64,000 bases of DNA from the NCBI GenBank assembly GCA_913055615.1, contig CAJXKK010000002.1, positions 62,001 through 126,000 of the forward strand, given 5' to 3'. Made by a program: the position numbers and the translations under genes. Numbering within the stretch: position 1 is the stretch's first letter; every line of letters begins with the position of its first letter. The DNA comes from an uncultured Ectothiorhodospiraceae bacterium (GTDB lineage: Bacteria > Pseudomonadota > Gammaproteobacteria > XJ16 > Halofilaceae). A model generated the notes under the pieces. The model had not been told where the DNA came from. It saw only the letters and a program-made list of their open reading frames with translations, and ran no database searches. This document shows positions 53,335 through 62,730 of this stretch, one piece after another.

Positions 53335-54294
53335 ATGACCGACGAATTCGAGCTGATCCGCCGCTACTTCTCCGTGCTCACGCCGCGCGGCGGTGACGTG
53401 CTCCGCGGTCCCGGTGACGACTGCGCGCTGCTGCGCCCGCCGCCGGATCGTGAACTCGCCGTATCCATCGATACCCTGGTCGAGGATGTCCATTTCCCCG
53501 CCGCGACCGCGGCCGGCGATATCGGCTGGAAATCCCTGGCCTGTGGCCTGAGTGACCTCGCCGCGGCCGGTGCGCAGCCGGCCTGGTGTCTGTTGTCGCT
53601 GACCTGTCCCGCCGTCGACGAGGCGTGGCTGGCAGCCTTCGCTGATGGTTTCGGTGCGCTTGCGAATCGCGAAGGGGTTACGCTCGCGGGCGGTGATATG
53701 AGCCGCGGCGGGCTCAGTATCACGGTCCAGGTCGCCGGTTATGTCGAACGGGGTCGGGAACTGACGCGGTCCGGGGCGCAAGTCGGCGATGGCGTGTTCG
53801 TCTCCGGCTGGCCCGGCCGCGCGGCGGCCGGGCTCGCGCGCCGCCTGGCGTCAACGGACTCGGCGGGTGACCCGCTGGTCGAGGCGCTCAATCGGCCGCA
53901 GCCGCGTACGGCACTCGGTCAGCGGCTCGCCGCGGCGGGCGCGACCGCCTGTATCGATGTCTCGGACGGGCTCGCCGCCGACCTCGGGCATATCCTGGCC
54001 GCGAGCGGGGTCGGCGCCGGACTCGATGCCGCCGCGCTTCCGATCACCCCCGAACTGGCCGCCGCGGGCTCGGCTGAGCAGGTCCGTGCATGGGTGCTCG
54101 GCGGTGGTGATGATTACGAGCTGTGCTTCACCGGGCCGGACGACCTCGATGCCGAGCGCCTGACCGCGACGGACGGGGTCGCGGTGACCCGGATCGGCCG
54201 GATCACCGGTGGTGGTGGCCTTCAACTCGTCGAGCCGGATGGCAGTCGCTCGGCGTCGGCCGATCACGCCGGGTACCGCCATTTCGGTCCCTGA
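53335..54294 (+). CDS. thiL: Thiamine-monophosphate kinase
   Basis: ThiL phosphorylates thiamine phosphate to thiamine pyrophosphate. The 319-residue PurM-fold protein has EFELIRRYFSVL, RGPGDDCALLRPP, VSIDTLVEDVHFP, LACGLSDLAAAGAQP, the DVSDGLAADLGHI loop and GGGDDYELCFT. It follows nusB by 29 bases. The 150-base gap after it includes an AT-rich stretch at about 54310-54365 with no clear element. Confidence 0.96.
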   Translation: MTDEFELIRRYFSVLTPRGGDVLRGPGDDCALLRPPPDRELAVSIDTLVEDVHFPAATAAGDIGWKSLACGLSDLAAAGAQPAWCLLSLTCPAVDEAWLAAFADGFGALANREGVTLAGGDMSRGGLSITVQVAGYVERGRELTRSGAQVGDGVFVSGWPGRAAAGLARRLASTDSAGDPLVEALNRPQPRTALGQRLAAAGATACIDVSDGLAADLGHILAASGVGAGLDAAALPITPELAAAGSAEQVRAWVLGGGDDYELCFTGPDDLDAERLTATDGVAVTRIGRITGGGGLQLVEPDGSRSASADHAGYRHFGP

Positions 54295-54444
54295 TCCGGG
54301 GTGCGGCAGAAAGATAGAAGCCTTTGAATCAGAGATTTACAGTTATTTCTTGAGAATCGTTGGGAAGCTGTGTCCGTCCCGGTGCAGCGGCGATCGGCAT
54401 CTGCCGCCGCCTCGTGGCGGGCACAGCGCCAACCTGGAGTCCCC

Positions 54445-54930
54445 ATGTCGAACCCGAGCGCGGCCCGGCCGGGCCATCTGCGTGACCCGATCCTGCTGCT
54501 CGCGCTCGGGTTCGGATCCGGCCTCGCAAGGCGTGGACCCGGCACCGCCGGCACGGCGGTCGGCGTGGGGCTGTATCTGCTGATCGCGCCGTTGCCGGTG
54601 GCGGCCATGGTCGCGATCACGGTCGCCGTGGTGGCGATCGGCATCCCGTTGTGCGGCCACGCGGCGCGGCGGCTCGGCGTGCACGACGATCCGGCCATCG
54701 TCTGGGATGAGATCGCCGGGTATCTCGTCACCATGCTCCTGCTGCCGGTCGAGGCCCACTGGATCGTCGCCGGATTCGTGCTGTTTCGGATCCTCGACAT
54801 CGTGAAGCCGTGGCCCATCGGCTGGCTCGATCGGCGGGTCGGGGGCGGCACTGGGATCATGGTCGACGATATCCTCGCCGGCGCCTTCGCCTGCCTGTTG
54901 CTCCATCTGGTTCGTCTGGGGATCAGCTGA
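54445..54930 (+). CDS. pgpA: Phosphatidylglycerophosphatase A
   Basis: PgpA dephosphorylates phosphatidylglycerophosphate. The 161-residue membrane protein has ALGFGSGLARRGPGTAGTAVG at the start, DDPAIVWDEIAGYLVTMLL in the middle, and RILDIVKPWPIGWLDRRV with GGTGIMVDDILAGAFACL at the end. Three to four membrane segments are visible. GGAG lies five bases before the ATG at 54445. It converges on maf. pgsA, the preceding enzyme in the pathway, is at 61819. Confidence 0.95.
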   Translation: MSNPSAARPGHLRDPILLLALGFGSGLARRGPGTAGTAVGVGLYLLIAPLPVAAMVAITVAVVAIGIPLCGHAARRLGVHDDPAIVWDEIAGYLVTMLLLPVEAHWIVAGFVLFRILDIVKPWPIGWLDRRVGGGTGIMVDDILAGAFACLLLHLVRLGIS

Positions 54931-54944
54931 GGGTTGCGGTGCAA

Positions 54945-55529
54945 TCAGGGCAGGGGCCAGCCGAAATCGCTCAGCAGCGTGCAGAGCCGGATCAGCGGCA
55001 GACCGACCAGCGCGGTGGGGTCGTCGCCCTGCATGCGCCGGAAGAGGACCACGCCATAGCCCTCGGAACGGATACTGCCGGCGCAGTCCCAGGGCTGTTC
55101 CGCGGCCAGGTAGCGCTCGATCTCGGCGTCCCCGAGTTCGCGGAAATCGACCGTGTAGTCGACGCACACACTGACCTCGCGCCCGCTGGCGCTGTCGATC
55201 AGGGCGAGGCCGGTGTTGAACACGACACTGACGCCGCTGCTGGCGCGGAGCTGCTCGAACGCCGTCGCGTGATCGCCCGGCTTGGTCAGGATGCGATCGC
55301 CCAGTGCAGCGACCTGATCGGATCCGATCACGATGGCATCGGGCTCATGGGCAGCGACACTCGCGGCCTTGTCGCGCGCCAGCCGGGTGACCAGATCGGC
55401 CGGCTTTTCGCCGGGCAGCGCGGTCTCGTCGCAGTCGGGACTGACGGTCGTGAAGGGGACCCGCAGGCGTTCCAGGAGTTCGCGGCGGTAAGGCGATGTG
55501 GAGGCGAGAATCAGGCGGTGAGCGGTCAT
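54945..55529 (-). CDS. Maf-family nucleotide pyrophosphatase (YceF-like, m7GTP type)
   Basis: The 194-residue protein shows LILASTSPYRRELLERL, SPDCDETALPGE, IVIGSDQVAALGDRILTKPG and the Maf C-terminal GYGVVLFRRMQGDDPTALVG. YceF hydrolyses 7-methyl-GTP in E. coli; the arrangement opposite yceD-rpmF-plsX-fabH matches yceF, not the dTTPase yhdE. The start is the ATG at 55529. Confidence 0.92.
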   Translation of the reverse strand: MTAHRLILASTSPYRRELLERLRVPFTTVSPDCDETALPGEKPADLVTRLARDKAASVAAHEPDAIVIGSDQVAALGDRILTKPGDHATAFEQLRASSGVSVVFNTGLALIDSASGREVSVCVDYTVDFRELGDAEIERYLAAEQPWDCAGSIRSEGYGVVLFRRMQGDDPTALVGLPLIRLCTLLSDFGWPLP

Positions 55530-55725
55530 GGCGAATCCGATTGCCGGCGGGTTATCCCGACTGAGGCCGGCGCAGTCGCGCCGGAGGCCGGAGCCTAACG
55601 GAGGCGGGCGCGCACGGCAATATACCGACCCGGGCGTTGATCGGGCGGCGCGGGCCGTGCCGGCCTCGTATAAAGGGTATTCCGCTTTGACACGCGGCGC
55701 CGCGCGCCGTAGCATCCACCGGCTT

Positions 55726-56259
55726 ATGTCCGAGCGCTTGCCCGTTCATGTAGACCCGCTGACACTGGCCGATCGCGGCCGTGCTTTGTCGGGGGTCGTG
55801 CCGGTATCGGCCTGCAGGCGCCTGTCGCACTGGCTGGATTCCGACGACGGCGAATTCGCGGTCGAATTGCAGTTCGGGCGCGACGAGAGTCGGCGGCGCG
55901 TGCTGACCGGTCGCGTGCGCGGGCGGGTGATGCTGACCTGTCAACGCTGCCTTGGCGCGTTCGGGCTGGACCTCGACCTGCCGCTCGGTGTCGTACTCGT
56001 CGACAGCGAGGCCGAGGCGGAGACGCTGCCCGAGGAGGTCGATGCGCTGGTGGTCGGCGACACTGCGACGATGCACACGGTCGACATGATCGAGGATGAC
56101 CTGATTCTCGCATTGCCCCTGATCGCGAAATGCCCGGACGCTTCCGGTTGCACGCCGGCGGTCGAGGTTTTCGACAGCGAGCGGATGAGCGGGCAGGATG
56201 CGGGTACGCAGCGCCCGTTCGCGGATCTCGACGATTCCGACGACGCTGATAACAGTTGA
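55726..56259 (+). CDS. yceD: YceD family protein (DUF177)
   Basis: The 177-residue protein has the family core RVMLTCQRCLGAFGLDLDLP and DMIEDDLILALPLIAKC, with conserved cysteines at CQRC and a further CPDASGC pair. The plant homologue functions in 23S rRNA accumulation; the bacterial role is not settled. It lies directly upstream of rpmF, as in most bacteria. The start is the ATG at 55726. Confidence 0.93.
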   Translation: MSERLPVHVDPLTLADRGRALSGVVPVSACRRLSHWLDSDDGEFAVELQFGRDESRRRVLTGRVRGRVMLTCQRCLGAFGLDLDLPLGVVLVDSEAEAETLPEEVDALVVGDTATMHTVDMIEDDLILALPLIAKCPDASGCTPAVEVFDSERMSGQDAGTQRPFADLDDSDDADNS

Positions 56260-56285
56260 AAGTTGAATGATGGAGAACGATTCCC

Positions 56286-56480
56286 ATGGCGGTACAGAAA
56301 GGGCGTAAGACCCCGTCCAAGCGCGGTATGCGGCGGGCACATGACAGTCTCGGCGGGCCGACGCTCTCCACGGAGCCGACCACCGGCGAGCAGCATCGGC
56401 GCCATCACGTCTCGGCCGAGGGCTACTACCGCGGCCGCCAGGTCGTGGAGAGCCGTGACGACGACGAAGACGAAGATTAA
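56286..56480 (+). CDS. rpmF: 50S ribosomal protein L32
   Basis: The 64-residue protein has the L32 start [20 protein letters not shown] and the body [20 protein letters not shown]. The C-terminus extends into an acidic tail, RDDDEDED, that typical gammaproteobacterial L32 lacks. It has no zinc-binding cysteines, as expected for this group. GGAG lies about nine bases before the ATG. Confidence 0.96.
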   Translation: MAVQKGRKTPSKRGMRRAHDSLGGPTLSTEPTTGEQHRRHHVSAEGYYRGRQVVESRDDDEDED

Positions 56481-56525
56481 CAGGCCTCGCGCCCCCGTCG
56501 GTCGGGGTCGTCAGTCCGTTCTGCG

Positions 56526-57560
56526 ATGAGCGAACCCAAGCGCATGACCATCGCGCTCGACGCCATGGGCGGCGATCACGGCCCGCCCGTGGTCGTGCCG
56601 GCCGCGTTGAGCGCCCTCTCGCGGCACCCGAACCTCGAGCTCATTCTGGTGGGCGATGAGGCGGTGCTGAGCGCGGAGCTGCCGGGCAACGGCGACAGCC
56701 GCCGCGAACGGCTCCACATCCGGCATGCATCGCAGACCGTCGGCATGGATGAGCCGCCGGCCCAGGCGCTGCGTCTGAAGAAAGACTCGTCGATGCGGGT
56801 AGCGCTGGATCTCGTGCGCGCCGACCAGGCCAAGGCCTGCGTCAGCGCCGGCAACACCGGTGCGCTGATGGCGACGGCGCGCTATGTGCTCAAGACGCTC
56901 CCGGGCATCGATCGGCCCGCGATCATCACCGCGATCCCCGCGCTGCAGGGGCATACGCACATGCTCGATATCGGCGCCAACGTGGACTGCACCGCGGAAC
57001 ACCTCGCCCAGTTCGCGACCATGGGGGCCATCGTTGCCTCGGCCGTCGACAGCATCGAGAATCCGCGTATCGGGCTGCTGAACGTCGGCGCCGAGCAGAT
57101 CAAGGGCAACGACCAGGTCAAGCAGGCGGCGCGTCTGCTCGCGGCCGGCGATCTGAATTACATCGGCTACGTCGAGGGTGACCAGATCTACGGTGACCGG
57201 GCGGACGTGGTCGTCTGTGACGGCTTCGTCGGGAACGTGTCGCTGAAGACGAGCGAGGGCGTCGCGCGCATGATCAGCCACTACCTGCGTGAGGAATTCC
57301 GGCGCACGACGCTTAACAAGCTGATCGGCCTGATCGCGCTGCCGGTGCTGAACACTCTTCGGCGCCGGATCGATCCGCGCAGGTACAATGGCGCCAGCCT
57401 GCTCGGTCTGCAGGGCATAACGATCAAGAGCCATGGCGGCGCGGATGCGGTATCGTTCGGCAATGCCATCGACATCGCCGTGCTGGAGGTCCGCAAGGAC
57501 GTGCCCAACCGCATCGACCGCCATATCGAAGAACATCTGCCTCAGGGAAACCCTGCGTGA
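56526..57560 (+). CDS. plsX: Phosphate acyltransferase PlsX
   Basis: PlsX makes acyl-phosphate from acyl-ACP for phospholipid synthesis. The 344-residue protein has [20 protein letters not shown], the [20 protein letters not shown] motif, [38 protein letters not shown] and the C-terminal [14 protein letters not shown]. It follows rpmF and overlaps fabH by GTGA. Confidence 0.97.
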   Translation: MSEPKRMTIALDAMGGDHGPPVVVPAALSALSRHPNLELILVGDEAVLSAELPGNGDSRRERLHIRHASQTVGMDEPPAQALRLKKDSSMRVALDLVRADQAKACVSAGNTGALMATARYVLKTLPGIDRPAIITAIPALQGHTHMLDIGANVDCTAEHLAQFATMGAIVASAVDSIENPRIGLLNVGAEQIKGNDQVKQAARLLAAGDLNYIGYVEGDQIYGDRADVVVCDGFVGNVSLKTSEGVARMISHYLREEFRRTTLNKLIGLIALPVLNTLRRRIDPRRYNGASLLGLQGITIKSHGGADAVSFGNAIDIAVLEVRKDVPNRIDRHIEEHLPQGNPA

Positions 57561-58525
57561 CATTCGCGCGGATCACGGGAACCGGTAGCGACCTGCCGGA
57601 GAAGGTGCTGACCAACGCCGACATCGAGGCGATGGTCGACACCAGTGATCAATGGATCCGCGAACGCACCGGTATCCGCCAGCGCCACATCGTCGCGCCC
57701 GAAGAGGCCACATCCGACCTCGCCGAACGCGCCGCGCGCTGCGCGCTGGAGGCGGCAGACCGGCGCGTGGGCGACATCGACCTCATCATCGTCGCCACGA
57801 CCACGCCGGACCGCGTGTTCCCCTCGACCGCCTGTCTGCTGCAGCAGCGCCTGGGGATCCACGGCTGTGCGGCGTTCGACATCCAGGCGGTCTGTACGGG
57901 GTTCGTGTACGCGCTCGGGGTGGCCGACAAGTTCATCCGCTGCGGCAGCGCACGCTGTGCACTTGTGATCGGGGCCGAGACGATGTCACGCATCATCGAC
58001 TGGACCGACCGCTCGACCTGCGTGCTGTTCGGCGATGGCGCCGGTGCCGTGGTGCTGGAGGCATCCGACGAACCCGGCGTGCATTCATCGCATCTCCATG
58101 CCGACGGGCATTATGCCCACCTGCTGCACGTGCCGCGGGGCTCATCCACGGCCCCGGACGATGTCGGCGCGGTCCGTACCTTCGTGGAGATGAAGGGCAA
58201 CGAGGTGTTCCGCGTGGCCACCAACACCCTCGGTCGCATTGTCGACGAGACACTGGCCGCCAATAATCTCAACAAGAGTGATATTGACTGGCTGGTGCCC
58301 CATCAAGCCAACATCCGTATCATCGAGGCGACCGCGCGGAAGCTGAAAATGTCGCTCGATAATGTGATCATCACGGTCGACCGTCACGGCAATACGTCGG
58401 CCGCTTCGGTCCCCCTGGCGCTCGATCAGGGGGTGCGCGACGGCCGTATCAAGCGCGGCGACATGCTTCTGCTCGAGGCATTCGGGGGCGGGTTCACCTG
58501 GGGGTCCGCGCTCGTCACTTACTGA
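57557..58525 (+). CDS. fabH: Beta-ketoacyl-ACP synthase III
   Basis: FabH starts fatty acid synthesis by condensing acetyl-CoA with malonyl-ACP. The 322-residue protein has the catalytic triad: Cys about residue 113 in [14 protein letters not shown], His in [12 protein letters not shown], and Asn in [15 protein letters not shown]. The start is GTG at 57557, overlapping plsX. fabD and acpP, which often follow, are not here; a GacA-type regulator comes next. Confidence 0.97.
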   Translation: MTFARITGTGSDLPEKVLTNADIEAMVDTSDQWIRERTGIRQRHIVAPEEATSDLAERAARCALEAADRRVGDIDLIIVATTTPDRVFPSTACLLQQRLGIHGCAAFDIQAVCTGFVYALGVADKFIRCGSARCALVIGAETMSRIIDWTDRSTCVLFGDGAGAVVLEASDEPGVHSSHLHADGHYAHLLHVPRGSSTAPDDVGAVRTFVEMKGNEVFRVATNTLGRIVDETLAANNLNKSDIDWLVPHQANIRIIEATARKLKMSLDNVIITVDRHGNTSAASVPLALDQGVRDGRIKRGDMLLLEAFGGGFTWGSALVTY

Positions 58526-58606
58526 CCCCGACACCGCTGAAGCGACACCGCGCGCATTCGGCCGTATCCGGGGGCGTTATTGAAACCACCGTGCGGGGCG
58601 GGATCC

Positions 58607-59254
58607 ATGAAGGCTACGGTCCTTATTGCCGATGACCATGAATTGGTCCGCACCGGTATCCGGCGGCTGATCGAGGACCTGGGCTGTGAGATCGTCGGCG
58701 AGGCCGCCACCGGTGAACAGACGGTGGACCTTGTACGCGAACTGCATCCCGACATCGCACTGATCGATATCCAGATGCCGGGCATCGGCGGGCTCGAGGC
58801 GAGCCAGCGGCTGCGGCGTTTCGAGCCGGATTGCCGCGTGATCATCCTCACCGCCCACAGTGAAGGCCCGTTGCCGCGGGCTTTGCTCGAGACGGGCGTG
58901 GCCGGTTTCCTGACCAAGGGCTGCGCGTTCGAGGAGATGCAGGAGGCGATCACCCGCGTCGCCGCCGGCGAACGCTACGTCAGCCAGGACGTGGCGCAGC
59001 GGCTCGCGCTCGATGCCGTCGCCGGGGGCGAGAGCAATCCGTTCGATCGCCTTACCGGGCGCGAGCTCCAGGTGGCGCTCATGCTGGTCTCCGGGGAGAC
59101 GAACCGGAATATCTCGCAAGCGCTTCGGCTGAGCCCGAAAACGGTCACGACCTATCGCCAGCGCATCCTCGCGAAGACCGAGGTCCGCACGCTGGCGGAT
59201 CTGCTCCGGCTTGCGATCCAGTACAACCTGACCGCCCCCGATCAGATCGCATGA
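58607..59254 (+). CDS. gacA: GacA/UvrY-type response regulator
   Basis: The 215-residue NarL/FixJ-type regulator has a receiver domain (VLIADDHELVRTGIRRLIED, phospho-acceptor Asp in IALIDIQMPGIGG at about residue 54, Lys in GFLTKG) and a LuxR helix-turn-helix (LTGRELQVALMLVSGETNRN, SQALRLSPKTVTTYRQRILA). Position upstream of uvrC and pgsA matches uvrY/gacA, which with BarA/GacS controls Csr/Rsm small RNAs; that link is inferred from family and context. The ATG at 58607 is used; an upstream in-frame codon at 58580 is less likely. Confidence 0.9.
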   Translation: MKATVLIADDHELVRTGIRRLIEDLGCEIVGEAATGEQTVDLVRELHPDIALIDIQMPGIGGLEASQRLRRFEPDCRVIILTAHSEGPLPRALLETGVAGFLTKGCAFEEMQEAITRVAAGERYVSQDVAQRLALDAVAGGESNPFDRLTGRELQVALMLVSGETNRNISQALRLSPKTVTTYRQRILAKTEVRTLADLLRLAIQYNLTAPDQIA

Positions 59255-59904
59255 ACAGCCGTGGCGATCGCGATCGCCCCGGGATCGCATTCGACCCGGG
59301 ATGCCGCGCCTGTCCGCGCCTCGCGGCCCATCTCGATGCCGTGCGCGCGAAGTACCCGGATTACCACTGCGCGCCGGTTCCCGCTTTCGGCGACCCCGCT
59401 GCCCGGCTGCTGATCGTCGGTCTGGCGCCAGGCGAACACGGCGCCAATGCGACCGGGCGCCCGTTTACCGGCGACTACGCCGGCCGGCTGCTCTACTCGA
59501 CCCTGTACGCGTTCGGATTCGCCAGCGAACCGGAATCGAGGGCCGCGGACGATGGTCTGGCACTGACCGACTGCCGCATCACGAATGCCGTAAAATGCCT
59601 CCCACCCGGCAACAAACCGATCGGTGCCGAGATACGGGAATGCAACGGCTTCCTGCAGGTGGAGATCGCGGCACGGCCACCCAAGGTACTGCTGGCGCTG
59701 GGGCGGGTCGCCCACGACGCCACACTGCGGGCCCTCGGTCTGCGCCAGCGGGATCATGTGTTCGGGCACGCCGCCGTCCATCGGCCCGCGGGGCAGCCGG
59801 TCGTGATCGACTCCTATCACTGCAGCCGCTACAACACCCAGACCCGCCGGCTGACGGAGGCGATGTTCCACGACGTGTTCCGGCTCGCGCGTGCGCATCT
59901 CTGA
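59251..59904 (+). CDS. Uracil-DNA glycosylase, family 5 (UDGb)-like
   Basis: The 217-residue protein has an N-terminal Fe-S half-site (DPGCRACPRLAAHL), the pocket motif LIVGLAPGEHGANATGRPFT, further cysteines in NAVKCLPPGNKP and IRECNGFL, and the C-terminal motif SYHCSRYNTQTRRLT. These fit the Fe-S-containing family 4/5 glycosylases, best family 5, whose motif 1 has Ala in place of an acidic residue. It would excise uracil and related deaminated bases. It starts within the gacA stop (ATGA), so it is inserted into the conserved gacA-uvrC pair. Confidence 0.88.
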   Translation: MNSRGDRDRPGIAFDPGCRACPRLAAHLDAVRAKYPDYHCAPVPAFGDPAARLLIVGLAPGEHGANATGRPFTGDYAGRLLYSTLYAFGFASEPESRAADDGLALTDCRITNAVKCLPPGNKPIGAEIRECNGFLQVEIAARPPKVLLALGRVAHDATLRALGLRQRDHVFGHAAVHRPAGQPVVIDSYHCSRYNTQTRRLTEAMFHDVFRLARAHL

Positions 59905-59961
59905 GGCCGGCGAAGCGCCAACCCCGTTGCAATCCGACGCCGCGCCCCCAGGATCGGAAGG

Positions 59962-61818
59962 ATGACGTCTGACCAGGAAAACACCGACGGATTTGACGCG
60001 AAGGCGTTCCTGCGCACCGTAACCACGCGGCCGGGCGTCTACCGCATGCTCGACGAGCGCGGCACCGTGATCTACGTCGGCAAGGCCGCCAACCTGCGCA
60101 ACCGCCTTGGCAGCTATTTCCGCGGCGATCCGGGCTCCACCAAGACCCGGATCATGGTCTCGCACATCGCCGAGGTGCAGGTTACGGTGACCCATACCGA
60201 GGCCGAGGCACTGCTGCTTGAGCACACGCTCATCAAGGAGCACCGCCCGCGCTACAACGTCCTGCTGCGCGACGACAAGAGCTACCCGTATATCTACCTG
60301 TCCACCCAGGACCACTATCCGCGTCTGGCCTTCCATCGCGGCAGCACGCGCGGCCCCGGCAAGTATTTTGGGCCGTATCCATCGCCGACCGCCGTGCGCA
60401 GCACGCTGTACCTGATGCAGAAGGTGTTCCGCGTCCGCCAGTGCACGGACTCGTATTTCAGCAACCGGTCGCGCCCCTGTCTGCAGTACCAGATCGACCG
60501 CTGCACCGCCCCCTGTGTCGGCTACATCTCCGAGGAGGACTACGCCCGCGACGTCGAGCATGCGCGGCTGTTCCTCGAGGGCCGCGAGACCCAGGTCCTC
60601 GAGTCGCTGGTCCAGCGCATGGAAGAGGCCTCGGCGGCGCTGGATTTCGAGACGGCGGCACAGTACCGCGACCGGATCCAGGCGATCCGCCGGGTGCGCG
60701 AGCGCCAGCACGTGAGCGGCGAGGGCGGCGATCTGGATGTCGTCGCATGCCGCACACAGGCCGCACAGAGCTGCGTGACGGTGTTTTTCGTGCGCAACGG
60801 GCACAACCTTGGCAACAAGACGTTCTTCCCGCGTACGCCTGACGATGCCGCCGAAGAGGACGTCCTCTATGCCTTCCTGACCCAGTTCTACCTGGAACAC
60901 GACGTGCCCGCCGAGATCCTGCTGTCACACGCGGTCGACGGCGCGGACGTGCTCGCCGAGGTCCTGCGTGAGCGCGCCGGCCACCGGGTCACGCTGTCGG
61001 CGCGCCTGCGCGGCGAGCGCCGGCGCTGGATGGACCTGGCCCGCTCCAACGCCGCCGATGCGCTCGGCACCCGGCTGGCCTCCCGCGCGGGTATGGCCGC
61101 GCGGCTCGATTCGCTGGCCTCCGTGCTTGGGCTGGACGCGCCGCCGGGGCGGATGGAGTGTTTCGATATCAGCCACACCCGCGGCGAGGCCACGGTCGCC
61201 TCGTGCGTGGTGTTCGGTCCGGAGGGGGCATTGCGGCGCGAATACCGCCGCTTCAATATCGACAATATCGAACCCGGCGATGACTACGCCGCCATGCGCC
61301 AGGCGGTCCAGCGGCGTTACGCGCGCCTGCAGCGCGAGGACCGTCCCCTGCCGGACATCGTGTTCATCGACGGGGGCAAAGGTCAGCTCGGCCAGGCGAG
61401 GCAGGTGATGGACGAACTCGGCATCGGCCCGGGAGAGATGCTGCCGGTCGGTATCGCCAAAGGGCCGGAACGCAAGCCGGGCATGGAGACCCTGTACATC
61501 GGCGACACCCTCAACGAACGCCACCTGGCCGAAGACACGCCCGGTCTGCACCTCATCCAGCAGATCCGGGACGAGGCGCATCGCTTCGCGATCAGCGGCC
61601 ATCGGGGCGCAAGGGCCAAAAGCCGCAATCGTTCGGTACTCGAGGACATCCCCGGGCTCGGCCCGAAACGCCGGGCGCAGCTGCTGAAACATTTCGGCGG
61701 CCTGCAGGGCGTCCGCAAAGCGGGGGTCGAAGATCTCGCGGCGGTGCCCGGAATCAGTACGAAACTGGCTCGCATCATTTATGATACGACCCATGGCTCG
61801 GGCTCTGGAGCTCCCTGA
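59962..61818 (+). CDS. uvrC: Excinuclease ABC subunit C
   Basis: UvrC makes both incisions in nucleotide excision repair. The 618-residue protein has the N-terminal GIY-YIG nuclease (PGVYRMLDERGTVIYVGKAA), the UVR helix (VQRMEEASAALDFETAAQYR), the RNase H-like 5' nuclease (MECFDISHTRGEATVASCVV, FIDGGKGQLGQA) and C-terminal helix-hairpin-helix motifs (LEDIPGLGPKRRAQLLKHFG). It is followed with no gap by pgsA. Confidence 0.97.
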   Translation: MTSDQENTDGFDAKAFLRTVTTRPGVYRMLDERGTVIYVGKAANLRNRLGSYFRGDPGSTKTRIMVSHIAEVQVTVTHTEAEALLLEHTLIKEHRPRYNVLLRDDKSYPYIYLSTQDHYPRLAFHRGSTRGPGKYFGPYPSPTAVRSTLYLMQKVFRVRQCTDSYFSNRSRPCLQYQIDRCTAPCVGYISEEDYARDVEHARLFLEGRETQVLESLVQRMEEASAALDFETAAQYRDRIQAIRRVRERQHVSGEGGDLDVVACRTQAAQSCVTVFFVRNGHNLGNKTFFPRTPDDAAEEDVLYAFLTQFYLEHDVPAEILLSHAVDGADVLAEVLRERAGHRVTLSARLRGERRRWMDLARSNAADALGTRLASRAGMAARLDSLASVLGLDAPPGRMECFDISHTRGEATVASCVVFGPEGALRREYRRFNIDNIEPGDDYAAMRQAVQRRYARLQREDRPLPDIVFIDGGKGQLGQARQVMDELGIGPGEMLPVGIAKGPERKPGMETLYIGDTLNERHLAEDTPGLHLIQQIRDEAHRFAISGHRGARAKSRNRSVLEDIPGLGPKRRAQLLKHFGGLQGVRKAGVEDLAAVPGISTKLARIIYDTTHGSGSGAP

Positions 61819-62397
61819 ATGCAACTCACGCTACCCACCGTCCTCACGCTCGGGCGCCTGGTCCTCGTACCGATTCTCGTGCTGCTGTTCTACCTGCCGT
61901 TCGAGTGGGCCGGTCCGGCGGCCGCGGTCGTGTTCGCGCTGGGCGGCTTCACCGACTGGCTGGACGGCTACCTCGCACGGCGCCTGAACCAGTCGTCCTC
62001 GTTCGGGGCCTTCCTCGACCCGGTCGCGGACAAGGTCATGGTGGCGGTCGTCCTCGTGATGCTCGTTCAGGCGAACCCGTACCTCTGGATGGCGCTCCCG
62101 GCGATGGTGATCATCGGCCGCGAGATCGTGATCTCGGCCCTGCGCGAGTGGATGGCGGAGATCGGCCAGCGCGCGCAGGTGGCCGTCAGCTCGCTCGGCA
62201 AGATCAAGACCGTGGCCCAGATCGCGGCGCTGCTGTTGATGCTGTATCATGACCCCATAGGGGCGTTGCCGACGTTCCTTGTTGGCGTTGGGCTGCTGTA
62301 TCTGGCCGCGGTGCTGACGCTGTATTCGATGGTGGTGTACCTGCGGGCAGGGTGGATCGCGGCCAATCGCGCCGAGGAACAGGCCTCATCCCCTTGA
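61819..62397 (+). CDS. pgsA: CDP-diacylglycerol--glycerol-3-phosphate 3-phosphatidyltransferase
   Basis: PgsA makes phosphatidylglycerophosphate. The 192-residue membrane protein has the CDP-alcohol phosphatidyltransferase motif D-G-x2-A-R-x8-G-x3-D-x3-D in DWLDGYLARRLNQSSSFGAF and LDPVADK. Four to five membrane segments are visible. It begins right after the uvrC stop. Its stop codon overlaps the -35 box of the downstream tRNA promoter. Confidence 0.96.
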   Translation: MQLTLPTVLTLGRLVLVPILVLLFYLPFEWAGPAAAVVFALGGFTDWLDGYLARRLNQSSSFGAFLDPVADKVMVAVVLVMLVQANPYLWMALPAMVIIGREIVISALREWMAEIGQRAQVAVSSLGKIKTVAQIAALLLMLYHDPIGALPTFLVGVGLLYLAAVLTLYSMVVYLRAGWIAANRAEEQASSP

Positions 62398-62421
62398 CAG
62401 CCACGCGGCACTGAATAGAAT
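62394..62421 (+). promoter_or_regulatory. Strong sigma-70 promoter for the tRNA cluster
   Basis: TTGACA (62394-62399, perfect) and TAGAAT (62416-62421, five of six) are spaced by 16 bases, followed by a GC-rich discriminator GGCGC typical of stringently controlled stable-RNA promoters. The start of the first tRNA is 13 bases after the -10 box. The -35 overlaps the pgsA stop codon. Confidence 0.85.
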
Positions 62422-62433
62422 GGCGCTCGCCAT

Positions 62434-62508
62434 GCGGGAATAGCTCAGTGGTAGAGCACAACCTTGCCAAGGTTGGGGTCGCGAGTTCGAATCTCGTTTC
62501 CCGCTCCA
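62434..62508 (+). tRNA. tRNA-Gly (anticodon GCC)
   Basis: The acceptor stem GCGGGAA pairs with TTCCCGC. The D arm is AGCTCAGTGGTAGAGC, the anticodon loop TTGCCAA gives GCC, and the T arm contains GTTCGAATC. CCA is encoded. It is first of three tRNAs after pgsA, in the same order as E. coli glyW-cysT-leuZ. Confidence 0.97.
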
Positions 62509-62522
62509 GATTTCCGAAAGAA

Positions 62523-62546
62523 CCTCGGCAGTCCCGGGGTTTTTTT
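62523..62546 (+). terminator. Rho-independent terminator-like hairpin after tRNA-Gly
   Basis: CCTCGG (62523-62528) pairs with CCGGGG (62534-62539) around CAGTC, followed by seven T residues (62540-62546). It lies between the first and second tRNAs, so it should reduce readthrough into tRNA-Cys and tRNA-Leu. Confidence 0.75.
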
Positions 62547-62613
62547 GTTTCCGGCCACCGGGAAGGGCCGGAGCAGCGGCGGGCAGGGAGGCCCGACAAC
62601 AGCATATGAGCCC

Positions 62614-62688
62614 GGCCAGGTGGCAGAGTGGTTATGCGACGGCCTGCAAAGCCGTTCTACGTCGGTTCGATTCCGGCCCTGGCCTCCA
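62614..62688 (+). tRNA. tRNA-Cys (anticodon GCA)
   Basis: The acceptor stem GGCCAGG pairs with CCTGGCC. The anticodon loop CTGCAAA gives GCA, and the T loop contains GTTCGATTC. CCA is encoded. Confidence 0.97.
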
Positions 62689-62730
62689 ATCCCCTTCGAT
62701 ATCCGCAGCACCCCAGCGCATCACACGCCC

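Noticed and set aside
59242-60900. A 552-codon minus-strand frame opposite the glycosylase gene and uvrC
   Set aside because: Both plus-strand genes are intact with conserved motifs. The antisense frame has no family features.
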